Source of the DNA: Branchiostoma belcheri
Taxonomy: Eukaryota; Chordata; Leptocardii; Amphioxiformes; Branchiostomatidae
Assembly (NCBI RefSeq): GCF_001625305.1
Contig: NW_017804165.1
Span: forward strand, 2,209,759-2,273,758
Direction: 5' to 3'
DNA: 64,000 bases
The notes under the pieces were generated by a model, which did not search any database, was not told the origin of the DNA, and saw nothing but the letters and a program-made list of their open reading frames with translations. Both the position numbers and the translations under genes were made by a program. Each line of letters opens with the position of its first letter. Within the stretch, counting starts at the first letter, position 1. Below, piece by piece: positions 61,301 to 64,000 of the stretch.

Positions 61301-62518
61301 AATCCCTGAGAGGATTGTGATAGGGCATGATGGGAAAGGAAGGGGTGAGTTACCCATATTTTCCCCATTCCTTGTATTTCACAATTATTGCACAATTATT
61401 ATAGCACATCTTAAGTTAATCACCAGGTCCATCAGTGAGATATAGCAAAGCAAACAATAACTTTTCATGACTTATGATCTGTCTACTTCTGCATGTGATT
61501 CAAAGATTTCAATGTTATTATAATTGTAAGATTGCTTCTATAGTAATACGTCTTGTACATTAGATCTTATTTGTTTTGGCATTTGTATGATGATATAATA
61601 TGGTTCTAATGAATTAAATAGACTTTAGAAGGGTGTGATTTTCTACAAATGCTTAATGTATTCCCCTCCTATCCTTCCAGGGTCTGGCTGGTACTTAGAT
61701 AAGGTGATCATCAAAGAATCTGAGGCTACAGATGAGGAGTTTGTGTTCCAGTGTGACAGGTCAGTTTCACCAAGAAGGTGGTTTCACAAACATTCCTGTA
61801 GTTCACATTCTCAGTTTCTTTCATAGAAGCAAGAATTTTTTTCAACTTTGAAGTTGGACTTCAGACTAACTGACTCGTGCATAGCCTTGAGTGATTAGCA
61901 ACAGTACTGCCAACTGCTACTGCCAGGTTTATTATTATACACCTGACTCTGGTGTATTTTTGTTTTCTTGCATACAGGTGGTTGGATGAAGATGAAGACG
62001 ATGGGAAGACAGAAAGAGAGCTGGTGGAAGAAGGTACAGTGTATGTCTACATAGAGTTTATGTATTTGTTTCATCACTACATTGTAAGTTTTCATTGAAA
62101 AAGAAAACATTTATGCTCTTAGAGTGACCTGTCAACTATTTCGTAGTTACCACCAGAATAAGTGAATGCCTTCCATTGCTATACTCGTACATGTATATCA
62201 AGGAAATAATGTCAACTACAACAGACAATAAACTGACCGATAGTGAGTGTGAGTGAGTGAGTGAGTGTGACAGTATGTTGTATAGGAATTGCAGACATTC
62301 TGGACTTTTTGACTTAATGTATCTGTCGTTTGTCAGGTTACAAAAACAGAAATGATGCTGCCACAGACGGGGAAGCAGACAGCCCACCAGACAACACTGC
62401 TGCTGGTGATGATAAGAAAGAAGATGAAAATGCCAATGCCAGCGACCAGCCTGGCAAACAGAAAAGTAAGAATCCCAATGATGATGGTCGACCAGAGCAG
62501 AGTGAACCTGCGGCTTAG
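9671..62518 (+). CDS. RP1: Giant RP1-like protein: DCX x2, PLAT x19, beta-trefoil x2 (72 spliced exons)
   Basis: Spliced gene model assembled from splice sites and domain homology. The protein has a tandem doublecortin pair (residues about 27-240), PLAT 1-2 (280-534), two beta-trefoils (543-1022, the first carrying a 213-residue cassette), PLAT 3-19 (1086-3383) and an acidic tail. All exon phases are compatible, and the coding sum of 10,332 nt is divisible by three. The DCX part matches vertebrate RP1/RP1L1, including the PLPFGVR block and the RRPxPW block after DCX1. The PLAT array resembles LOXHD1, which has 15 repeats. DCX domains bind microtubules; PLAT domains bind membranes or proteins. 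A ciliary or sensory-cell scaffold is inferred. Joining the DCX part to the PLAT part is supported by phase only (DCX exon 2 ends in phase 1 and PLAT exon 1 starts in phase 1) and needs a transcript. The start ATG at 9671 lies 51 nt inside an exon that begins at a 3' splice site, so at least one upstream non-coding exon exists. Confidence 0.8.
10313..14495 (+). other. Long intron within DCX domain 2
   Basis: This 4.2-kb phase-0 intron runs from gtaagt to ttccttaag. I found no coding stretch, RNA gene or clear repeat in it; the reading frames inside are short and unconserved. The intron cuts the second DCX domain just before its last strand. Confidence 0.75.
14496..14691 (+). CDS. RP1: Coding exon 2: end of DCX domain 2 and basic Pro-rich linker
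   Basis: Sixty-five codons plus one base (phase 1 end, donor gtgagt at 14692). It opens with [20 protein letters not shown], which completes DCX2 in the RP1 pattern. A proline- and charge-rich linker ([17 protein letters not shown], ending in PKKS) follows. The phase-1 end matches three downstream acceptors: 16018 (or nearby NAGNAG sites), 22447 and 27490. This exon is therefore the likely branch point between isoforms. Confidence 0.88.
15031..15047 (+). promoter_or_regulatory. RE1/NRSE-like site 2 (17/17)
   Basis: ATCAGCACCAAGGACAG on the plus strand fits every consensus position. Located in the region after DCX exon 2, before the 16-kb alternative exon. Confidence 0.6.
16018..18221 (+). 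CDS. Candidate alternative 3'-terminal exon of the DCX gene (basic coiled-coil tail)
   Basis: The open frame runs for over 2.2 kb to a TAG at 18219-18221. Acceptor candidates form a run (aacagagcagcagcag), several giving the phase 1 needed by exon 2; with the last one, exons 1-2-this give exactly 1,013 residues. The N-terminal 470 or so residues are low-complexity and Ser/Gly/Asp-rich. The C-terminal third looks folded and helical: an aromatic segment ([19 protein letters not shown], about 17480-17540), charged helices rich in Lys/Glu, then a very basic end ([17 protein letters not shown]). I do not recognise a family. A poly(A) signal at 19652 fits a terminal exon. It could instead be a separate gene or an exon with an internal donor. 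Vertebrate RP1 likewise has a huge last exon after the DCX domains. Confidence 0.6.
18222..22446 (+). other. Putative 3' UTR (18222 to about 19680), then non-coding intron
   Basis: About 1.4 kb of AT-rich sequence follows the stop and ends near an AATAAA at 19652-19657, which fits a 3' UTR for the preceding exon. From about 19.7 to 22.4 kb I see no conserved reading frame on either strand and no clear repeat apart from TACATGTA octamers. Confidence 0.5.
19652..19657 (+). terminator. Candidate poly(A) signal for the short DCX isoform
   Basis: Canonical AATAAA (in 'gagcaataaagtc') followed by a T/GT-rich stretch, 1.43 kb after the stop at 18221. It is the first AATAAA I noticed downstream of that reading frame. 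Confidence 0.4.
22447..23489 (+). CDS. Second candidate alternative terminal exon (acidic/basic low-complexity)
   Basis: The acceptor (ccccttccttggctag) leads into a frame that starts in phase 1 (..[11 protein letters not shown]) and stays open to a TAA at 23487-23489. Joined to exons 1-2 it gives 626 residues. The beginning is highly basic ([13 protein letters not shown]), the middle is Gln/Lys/Glu-rich, and an acidic part follows ([19 protein letters not shown]). Near the end is [20 protein letters not shown], a helix-like segment. No family is recognised. It could be a cassette with an internal donor rather than a terminal exon. An RE1-like motif overlaps it at 22561. Confidence 0.55.
22561..22577 (+). 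promoter_or_regulatory. RE1/NRSE-like site 3 (16/17), inside the 22.4-kb exon
   Basis: TTCAGCACCAAGGAAAG on the plus strand, one mismatch (A for C/G at position 15). It is coding (..QHQGK..), so it may be coincidental. Confidence 0.35.
23729..23835. repeat. Two-copy tandem duplication, period 63 bp
   Basis: 'agctaagagaataatt' followed by a GAC/CAAC stretch and 'ttcaaaagaact' occurs at 23731 and again at 23794. Confidence 0.7.
24117..24425. repeat. GACTG-rich degenerate low-complexity tract
   Basis: Over about 300 bp the pentamer GACTG (often GACTGGAC or GACTGTA) recurs at irregular spacing, at least 15 times, with little conservation between occurrences. This looks like an old degenerate simple repeat. 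Confidence 0.6.
24446..24607. mobile_element. Short inverted-repeat (MITE-like) element
   Basis: Positions 24446-24464 (atgtccaggtattaaatac) are the reverse complement of 24589-24607 with one mismatch, and enclose about 125 bp with no coding capacity. Internal segments also pair in part (gagaaca / tgttctc). A target-site duplication is not obvious. Confidence 0.45.
27490..28268 (+). CDS. PLAT domain 1 (A-type; exons 27490-27653, 27804-27890, 28136-28268)
   Basis: Exon a (27490-27653, phase 1 to 0) carries the PLAT start: [19 protein letters not shown] then [16 protein letters not shown]. Exon b (27804-27890) gives [15 protein letters not shown]. Exon c (28136-28268) gives the last strands, [18 protein letters not shown]. 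About 128 residues, the usual length for PLAT/LH2. Residues about 280-407 of the long form. Start phase 1 fits DCX exon 2 directly. Confidence 0.9.
28376..28530. repeat. Intronic GC-rich tandem/palindromic repeat
   Basis: GGACTAGTCC (self-complementary) occurs at 28387 and 28470, and ACCTGCTGGG at 28408 and 28491, giving an 83-bp period. A further GACTAGTCCGGACTAG lies at 28510. The block is much GC-richer than neighbouring introns. Confidence 0.6.
28742..30238 (+). CDS. PLAT domain 2 (B-type; exons 28742-28893, 29450-29528, 29831-29909, 30168-30238)
   Basis: Four exons d-e-f-g with phases 1-0, 0-1, 1-2 and 2-1. d: [19 protein letters not shown] and [13 protein letters not shown]. e: [20 protein letters not shown]. 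f: [14 protein letters not shown]. g: [19 protein letters not shown]. This is the complete, uninterrupted form of the B-type exon pattern. Residues about 408-534. Confidence 0.9.
31673..31689 (-). promoter_or_regulatory. RE1/NRSE-like site 4 (17/17)
   Basis: Minus strand TTCAGCACCAAGGACAG, continuing as CTC; intron between PLAT 2 and the beta-trefoils. Confidence 0.65.
31936..31958 (+). CDS. 23-nt linker exon
   Basis: Acceptor cttcctattcag, then GC AAC GTC AAG GAG AAA GAG ATG, then donor gtaagc. It encodes (R)NVKEKEM and is required to connect phase 1 (after PLAT 2) to phase 0 (start of the beta-trefoil exon at 32338). Confidence 0.7.
31997..32160. repeat. Degenerate tandem repeat, period about 62 bp
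   Basis: 'caacagctttgtc.aagtt.tctca' at 32048 recurs at 32110, and 'tctcaaacatgtgttt' at 32008 recurs at 32130, giving two to three diverged units in the intron before the first beta-trefoil exon. Confidence 0.55.
32338..34803 (+). CDS. Beta-trefoil domain 1 (exons 32338-32467, 32832-32935, 34630-34803)
   Basis: Without the cassette exon the three exons encode about 136 residues, with three beta-trefoil-like repeats: [19 protein letters not shown]..., [19 protein letters not shown]..., and [19 protein letters not shown]...GRQFSVYVK. The pattern (hydrophobic strand, x-L-E-S, then F-x-V) and length match the fascin/FGF-type beta-trefoil fold. I assign the fold, not a specific family; a ricin-type lectin is less likely because no QxW motifs are seen. 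In fascin this fold bundles actin and in other proteins it binds ligands; its role here is unknown. Confidence 0.65.
33419..34057 (+). CDS. 639-nt phase-0 cassette exon inside beta-trefoil 1
   Basis: 213 codons between a pyrimidine-rich acceptor (cttatccttcacttccaag) and a gtatgt donor, phase 0 on both sides, so it can be skipped without a frameshift. The sequence is disordered: an acidic start ([18 protein letters not shown]), a Pro-rich centre ([19 protein letters not shown]) and a basic Ser/Lys end. It interrupts the middle repeat of the beta-trefoil, which suggests optional inclusion. No known domain. Confidence 0.65.
35132..35905 (+). CDS. Beta-trefoil domain 2 (exons 35132-35347, 35728-35905)
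   Basis: About 131 residues with three similar repeats: [20 protein letters not shown]..., [20 protein letters not shown]..., and [20 protein letters not shown]...IRFYPEVIK. Exons are phase 0-0 and 0-1. It directly follows the first trefoil with no linker, as in tandem-trefoil proteins such as fascin. Confidence 0.68.
36193..36381 (+). CDS. Ser/Pro-rich linker exon
   Basis: Phase 1-1 exon encoding a basic start ([13 protein letters not shown]) and many SP/TP motifs ([19 protein letters not shown]). Likely disordered and rich in potential proline-directed kinase sites. It connects the beta-trefoils to PLAT 3 and can be skipped in frame. Confidence 0.75.
36694..38289 (+). CDS. PLAT domain 3 (A-type; exons 36694-36851, 37672-37758, 38157-38289)
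   Basis: a: [20 protein letters not shown] and [16 protein letters not shown] (two codons shorter than other a exons in the first loop). b: [20 protein letters not shown]. c: [19 protein letters not shown]. Residues about 1086-1211. A possible 18-nt microexon lies between a and b. Confidence 0.88.
37341..37358 (+). CDS. Candidate 18-nt in-frame microexon (RGYALK)
   Basis: An exceptionally strong pyrimidine tract and acceptor (ctccttgccttgccttctcag) is followed after 18 nt by gtaagt. It lies in the phase-0 intron of PLAT 3, so inclusion adds six residues (RGYALK) in frame at the position where the a and b exons join. Splice-site strength is the only evidence. Confidence 0.45.
38635..39754 (+). 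CDS. PLAT domain 4 (B-type; exons 38635-38786, 39348-39505, 39699-39754)
   Basis: d: [20 protein letters not shown] and [10 protein letters not shown]; the usual AGTDANV loop is replaced by a more acidic AFTEGDI. e and f are fused in one exon: [20 protein letters not shown]...[12 protein letters not shown]. g is divergent: the WLDE..EDDG motif is reduced to [17 protein letters not shown]. Residues about 1212-1333. Confidence 0.85.
38939..39080. mobile_element. 142-bp foldback (MITE-like) element with 9-bp target-site duplication
   Basis: Arms of about 54 bp (from TAGCCCGGTTACC to its near-perfect reverse complement ending GGTAACCAGGCTA) flank a short centre that repeats part of the left arm (GGTTACCAAACCTATTATAG). 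TGACATGAT flanks both sides (38930-38938 and 39081-39089). It lies in the intron of PLAT 4 and has no coding capacity. Confidence 0.8.
39922..40942 (+). CDS. Acidic linker exons (39922-39969, 40152-40163, 40772-40942)
   Basis: Three phase 1-1 exons, each skippable in frame: (E)[15 protein letters not shown], a 12-nt microexon (AELE), and one with a short amphipathic start ([18 protein letters not shown]) followed by an acidic Ser/Glu run ([18 protein letters not shown]). They separate PLAT 4 from PLAT 5. The 48-nt and 12-nt exons are supported only by good splice sites and consistent phase. Confidence 0.6.
40274..40334. repeat. Small hairpin in intron
   Basis: TGCCTTGGCTCCTATA (40274-40289) pairs with TATAGGAGCCCAGGCA (40319-40334) with one mismatch around a 29-nt loop. 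Confidence 0.5.
41756..42412 (+). CDS. PLAT domain 5 (A-type; exons 41756-41919, 42193-42412)
   Basis: a: [20 protein letters not shown] and [16 protein letters not shown]. Exons b and c are fused in one 220-nt exon: [20 protein letters not shown] continuing to [19 protein letters not shown]. Phases 1-0 and 0-1 are kept. Residues about 1411-1538. Confidence 0.9.
42620..43208 (+). CDS. PLAT domain 6 (B-type; exons 42620-42853, 43074-43208)
   Basis: d+e fused: [34 protein letters not shown] and [20 protein letters not shown]. f+g fused: [16 protein letters not shown] and [18 protein letters not shown]. Two introns fewer than the full B pattern. Residues about 1539-1661. Confidence 0.9.
42995..43011 (-). 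promoter_or_regulatory. RE1/NRSE-like site 5 (17/17)
   Basis: Minus strand TTCAGCACCAAGGACAG; intron of PLAT 6, 62 nt before the f+g exon. Confidence 0.62.
43458..44323 (+). CDS. PLAT domain 7 (A-type; exons 43458-43621, 43824-43910, 44191-44323)
   Basis: a: [20 protein letters not shown] and [14 protein letters not shown]. b: [20 protein letters not shown]. c: [19 protein letters not shown]. The donor after exon b is GC (caacag/gcaagt), a minor but known splice type; phase and homology leave no alternative GT. Residues about 1662-1789. Confidence 0.88.
44608..45316 (+). CDS. PLAT domain 8 (B-type; exons 44608-44762, 45103-45316)
   Basis: d: [20 protein letters not shown] and [11 protein letters not shown]. 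Exons e, f and g are fused into one 214-nt exon: [35 protein letters not shown] and [18 protein letters not shown]. Residues about 1790-1912. Confidence 0.9.
45486..45560 (+). CDS. Charged linker exon
   Basis: Phase 1-1, 75 nt, encoding [20 protein letters not shown] then DKKS: a short acidic, probably helical spacer between PLAT 8 and PLAT 9. Acceptor tttttcatctcacaacag, donor gtacgt. Confidence 0.75.
45850..46695 (+). CDS. PLAT domain 9 (A-type; exons 45850-46019, 46291-46377, 46563-46695)
   Basis: a: [20 protein letters not shown] and [16 protein letters not shown]. b: [20 protein letters not shown]; the usual RIGHD is replaced by RLELE. c: [19 protein letters not shown], where the conserved RWL is lost (CQL). 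The donor gtcagt after c is weak. Residues about 1938-2067. Confidence 0.87.
46907..46923 (-). promoter_or_regulatory. RE1/NRSE site 6 (17/17, canonical core)
   Basis: Minus strand TTCAGCACCACGGACAGC is identical to the first 18 positions of the canonical vertebrate RE1 element, in the intron between PLAT 9 and PLAT 10. Confidence 0.7.
47086..47782 (+). CDS. PLAT domain 10 (B-type; exons 47086-47240, 47440-47518, 47648-47782)
   Basis: d: [20 protein letters not shown] and [12 protein letters not shown]. e: [20 protein letters not shown]. f+g fused: [14 protein letters not shown] and [18 protein letters not shown]. Residues about 2068-2190. Confidence 0.9.
48146..48861 (+). CDS. PLAT domain 11 (A-type; exons 48146-48345, 48469-48555, 48732-48861)
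   Basis: Exon a is longer (200 nt) because a polar linker ([17 protein letters not shown]) is fused to its front; then [20 protein letters not shown] and [13 protein letters not shown]. b: [18 protein letters not shown]. c lacks the RWL..DDG signature and is one codon shorter ([18 protein letters not shown]). Residues about 2191-2329. Confidence 0.88.
49065..49848 (+). CDS. PLAT domain 12 (B-type; exons 49065-49219, 49438-49516, 49666-49848)
   Basis: d: [20 protein letters not shown] and [12 protein letters not shown]. e: [20 protein letters not shown]. f+g fused: [16 protein letters not shown] and [18 protein letters not shown], with a short acidic extension ([13 protein letters not shown]). 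It is followed by the longest intron of the PLAT half except the LINE-bearing one (1.38 kb). Residues about 2330-2468. Confidence 0.9.
50709..50866 (+). CDS. Candidate alternative terminal exon encoding a transmembrane helix
   Basis: Inside the long intron after PLAT 12, the acceptor ctcctaattttatttcag opens a frame whose two leading bases fit the phase-1 end of the preceding exon (G+TT, Val). It encodes GWFTCWLG, then [19 protein letters not shown], then a short polar tail and TGA: 51 residues, total 2,520 for this isoform. A hydrophobic stretch of about 20 residues followed by YKR is a typical single-pass anchor with a cytoplasmic stop-transfer. No AATAAA is seen before 51232, and T-rich introns can give hydrophobic frames by chance. 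Confidence 0.3.
51233..51981 (+). CDS. PLAT domain 13 (A-type; exons 51233-51393, 51527-51607, 51849-51981)
   Basis: a: [20 protein letters not shown] and [13 protein letters not shown]. b is two codons shorter than usual: [20 protein letters not shown]. c: [20 protein letters not shown], again without RWL. Residues about 2469-2593. Confidence 0.88.
52205..53162 (+). CDS. PLAT domain 14 (B-type; exons 52205-52365, 52628-52776, 53104-53162)
   Basis: d is the most divergent of its type: [20 protein letters not shown] replaces YTGD..AGTDANV; then [11 protein letters not shown]. e+f fused: [20 protein letters not shown]...TKVVVKEGD. g: [19 protein letters not shown], lacking WLDE. It probably keeps the fold but has lost the conserved loop residues. 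Residues about 2594-2716. Confidence 0.82.
53282..53335 (+). CDS. Short charged linker exon
   Basis: Phase 1-1, 54 nt: [18 protein letters not shown]. Acceptor tgtgttttacag, donor gtaagt. Separates PLAT 14 from PLAT 15 and can be skipped in frame. Confidence 0.7.
53660..56930 (+). CDS. PLAT domain 15 (A-type; exons 53660-53823, 53969-54055, 56798-56930)
   Basis: a: [20 protein letters not shown] and [13 protein letters not shown]. b: [20 protein letters not shown]. c: [19 protein letters not shown]. The b-c intron is 2.74 kb because it carries a LINE; without it the intron would be about 290 bp, normal for this position. Residues about 2735-2862. Confidence 0.9.
54297..56741 (+). mobile_element. 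5'-truncated CR1-like non-LTR retrotransposon (endonuclease-RT), with assembly gap
   Basis: Open frame from 54298: a partial zinc-finger segment ([18 protein letters not shown]), an endonuclease/exonuclease/phosphatase domain ([51 protein letters not shown]), then reverse transcriptase up to motif A ([50 protein letters not shown]). The gap interrupts RT before the catalytic YxDD would come; the C-terminal end resumes after it (INEWNKLP) and stops at 56658-56660. The 3' tail is (AAG)n at 56718-56741. TATTCTG flanks both ends (54290-54296 and 56742-56748), consistent with a short target-site duplication and insertion of an already truncated copy, in gene orientation, in an intron. Confidence 0.85.
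56395..56414. other. 20-N assembly gap
   Basis: Twenty consecutive Ns within the LINE. The protein jumps from the RT fingers/palm to near the C-terminus, so roughly 200-250 codons are absent compared with a typical CR1 element. Either the gap is nominal in size or the element has an internal deletion. Confidence 0.95.
57409..58506 (+). CDS. PLAT domain 16 (B-type; exons 57409-57563, 57775-57853, 58159-58237, 58370-58506)
   Basis: Complete four-exon B pattern. d: [20 protein letters not shown] and [12 protein letters not shown]. e: [20 protein letters not shown]. f: [15 protein letters not shown]. g: [19 protein letters not shown], extended by a Pro-rich linker ([19 protein letters not shown]). 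Residues about 2863-3012. Confidence 0.91.
57996..58085. repeat. Tandem duplication in intron, period 49 bp
   Basis: 'tagccctggtgtgagatatcc..taactgtgat' at 57996 recurs as 'tagccttagtgtgaggtatcc..taactgtgat' at 58045. Confidence 0.65.
58798..59551 (+). CDS. PLAT domain 17 (A-type; exons 58798-58958, 59086-59172, 59419-59551)
   Basis: a: [20 protein letters not shown] and [16 protein letters not shown]. b: [20 protein letters not shown]. c: [19 protein letters not shown]. Residues about 3013-3139. Confidence 0.91.
59705..59721 (-). promoter_or_regulatory. RE1/NRSE-like site 7 (17/17)
   Basis: Minus strand TTCAGCACCAAGGACAG; intron between PLAT 17 and PLAT 18. Confidence 0.62.
59831..60861 (+). 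CDS. PLAT domain 18 (B-type; exons 59831-59985, 60224-60375, and the 5' part of 60801-61011)
   Basis: d: [20 protein letters not shown] and [12 protein letters not shown]. e+f fused: [20 protein letters not shown]...[13 protein letters not shown]. g ([19 protein letters not shown]) is not followed by an intron; its exon runs straight into the next PLAT domain. Residues about 3140-3263. Confidence 0.9.
60457..60473 (-). promoter_or_regulatory. RE1/NRSE-like site 8 (17/17)
   Basis: Minus strand TTCAGCACCAAGGACAG; intron of PLAT 18, 0.75 kb from site 7. Confidence 0.62.
60801..62033 (+). CDS. PLAT domain 19 (extra B-type; exons 60801-61011 (3' part), 61266-61344, 61681-61759, 61978-62033)
   Basis: d is fused to g of the previous domain: [20 protein letters not shown]. 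e: [20 protein letters not shown]. f: [15 protein letters not shown]. g: [18 protein letters not shown]. It is a B-type domain that follows another B-type domain, breaking the A-B alternation. The simplest origin is loss of an intervening A-type domain with fusion of g and d. Residues about 3263-3383. Confidence 0.9.
62243..62270. repeat. (GTGA)n microsatellite
   Basis: Short run of GTGA/GAGT repeats in the last intron. Confidence 0.8.
62337..62518 (+). CDS. Last coding exon: acidic C-terminal tail and stop
   Basis: Acceptor ctgtcgtttgtcag, phase 1 start. It encodes an Asp/Asn/Lys-rich disordered tail ([20 protein letters not shown], ending SEPAA) and a TAG at 62516-62518. An internal donor-like site (aaaagtaag near 62464) could extend splicing, but the frame reads through to a stop, followed by AT-rich sequence. 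Confidence 0.82.
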
Positions 62519-64000
62519 AGTAAAGTTTGCTGACAAACTTTGTACCCAAGATCTACCCTGTGTATTGTATAGTGTACTTATTGTATGTGTGCAGAACAAT
62601 CAAGTATGCTTTTACTTCATTTAAAAGCTGCTTTATGTTCAATATGAAGGTGCACAGCTGTATGGATGATTTTATTAAATTTATATATTCATTATAAAGT
62701 ATATTTTGTACAGGTTTGAAATTTAGTTCTTAAAGAAAGTTTCACAGTATTGTAACATTTTGAATATGTTTTTTAAGTTTGAATATGCATCAAATTTGTT
62801 TATCTTGGCATTCCAAGTACGTATACCAGTTTCCTGTTTTAGTTACGTTATATAATGTTTGTAATACTGTGTAAAATGTTAGCCAGTTGTTGACATAGGA
62901 AAAGCCATAGACCCAATGTGGTGACCTTCCTTCTATCCCTGTACATTTGTAGCTCCTGCAGCCACTGAAAAGTTCTGGCATGAAATCTATCACGTTGGGA
63001 AGGGGACCGAGTAGCCAGGATGTGCCATGGCCACCACCACAGTAAATAGTCATGTAAGATAGTGTCCAACGTGATGTGGTCATTGTGTCTGTGGTTGGCC
63101 TTAGATGTGTATAGTCTGTAATATATGTATGTAGTAACAAAAGAAATATTGTTCATTGTAACTATATAAGAATTGTTCACCTCAACTATGTGTAAGTCCT
63201 CATTGTGCAGTCCTCATGAATTGTGTCATCTCTGTTGTCTGTTTGTGTATATTAATTATGCTTTGTTCTTGCCTTTGCCAGTGCATAAGTAGAAAAATAT
63301 CTGTCCTACATATAGGTACCTCTCAAGAGCTATATAACTTATGGATACTACTGGTAGTACGATACTCACCACTTCTCTGTTGGCAGACAATGCAAAAATA
63401 CATGTCATAGCTGCTAACTAATATATGATGACAGAGATTATCACATGGCTAAACTTCTGCAATGCTTGCATCACTTAGCTACATCATACAGCTGCTGTCT
63501 TGTTAAGAAAACAGTGGACTATTGCCAACATGACCAAAAATGGAGCATTAACCTGGCCTTTCATAGGAGGAGAAACTGATCTTGTACAGTGCATAATGCA
63601 CTTTGGGTAAACTAGGGGATCCACAAAATATTGTGTTCATTTGCTCCTTTCCCAAATGCTGAGTATATGTATATCAACTCTGACTACATCTGGCATGGAA
63701 GATTTTGAAAGTTGTTTACAGAAATTACTAACACAAAATACACTTTGGAACTTGTCATGTTTATTTCTGTGAATGAATGAAGAGTAGAAACTAACTTAAA
63801 AGTCTATCTTATGTAGCAAAAGAGAAAAAACAACTTAATTAATTTTCCATAAGCCTCATTGAAGCATTTTGAATATCAAGGAGAGAAAAGTAAATCTAAC
63901 GGAAAGCAGGGGATTGATCATAGCTGTAACTATGTCTACTGATAAAGTAATGGTTGTACATGTCATATGCTGTTTTAGAATTTATGATATTCTGTAATAG
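62519..64000 (+). other. 3' UTR / downstream region
   Basis: AT-rich DNA without a recognisable exon on either strand. A candidate poly(A) signal ATTAAA lies at 62674-62679, 156 nt after the stop. Nothing further can be supported to the end of the window. Confidence 0.55.
62674..62679 (+). terminator. Candidate poly(A) signal (ATTAAA) of the long isoform
   Basis: The commonest variant poly(A) hexamer, followed by T-rich sequence, 156 nt after the stop codon. No AATAAA was noticed before the window end. Confidence 0.35.

Noticed and set aside
1-64000. CRISPR arrays, operons, tRNA or rRNA genes
   Set aside because: The window is eukaryotic; no regularly spaced repeats, tRNA cloverleaf or rRNA-like sequence was noticed.

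Overview
This is an animal nuclear genome window with short GT-AG introns, AT-rich non-coding DNA, no operons and a non-LTR retrotransposon. A very large plus-strand gene fills it from about 9.6 kb to 62.5 kb. The gene type, the CR1-like LINE with an AAG tail and about 30 copies of the palindrome TACATGTA suggest an invertebrate deuterostome, most likely a lancelet (Branchiostoma). A lophotrochozoan cannot be excluded. No convincing minus-strand gene was found.

The gene begins with two exons that encode a tandem doublecortin (DCX) pair very like vertebrate RP1/RP1L1 (oxygen-regulated protein 1, a photoreceptor axoneme protein). After long introns it continues into an array of PLAT/LH2 beta-sandwich domains of the kind that makes up LOXHD1. 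I count 19 PLAT domains: nine alternating A-type (exons a-b-c) and B-type (exons d-e-f-g) pairs, plus one extra B-type domain at the end. Two tandem beta-trefoil domains (fascin/FGF-like fold) lie between PLAT 2 and PLAT 3. I placed 72 coding exons by their splice sites. All phases agree, and they sum to 10,332 nt (3,443 codons plus stop), or 3,230 residues if the 639-nt cassette exon inside the first beta-trefoil is skipped.

Layout: 1-9.6 kb is upstream or 5'-UTR territory with an old retroelement tail. 9.67-14.69 kb holds the DCX exons. Two long open exons at 16.0-18.2 kb and 22.4-23.5 kb are both phase-matched to DCX exon 2 and both end in stops, so they look like alternative 3'-terminal exons for short DCX isoforms. 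27.5-30.2 kb is PLAT 1-2, 31.9-36.4 kb the beta-trefoils and a Ser/Pro linker, and 36.7-62.5 kb PLAT 3-19 with short acidic linkers and an acidic C-terminal tail. A 2.4-kb 5'-truncated LINE sits in the intron after exon b of PLAT 16; a 20-N assembly gap lies inside it. A phase-compatible exon at 50.7 kb would replace the C-terminal half with a transmembrane helix.

The most notable regulatory signal is a set of eight short matches to the vertebrate RE1/NRSE (REST/NRSF-binding) element, mostly in introns. Six fit the 17-bp consensus completely, and one is identical to the canonical core. By analogy with RP1 and LOXHD1, the protein probably links microtubules (DCX) to membrane or partner proteins (PLAT) in a ciliary or sensory-cell structure. 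That role, and the neural restriction implied by the RE1 sites, are inference.
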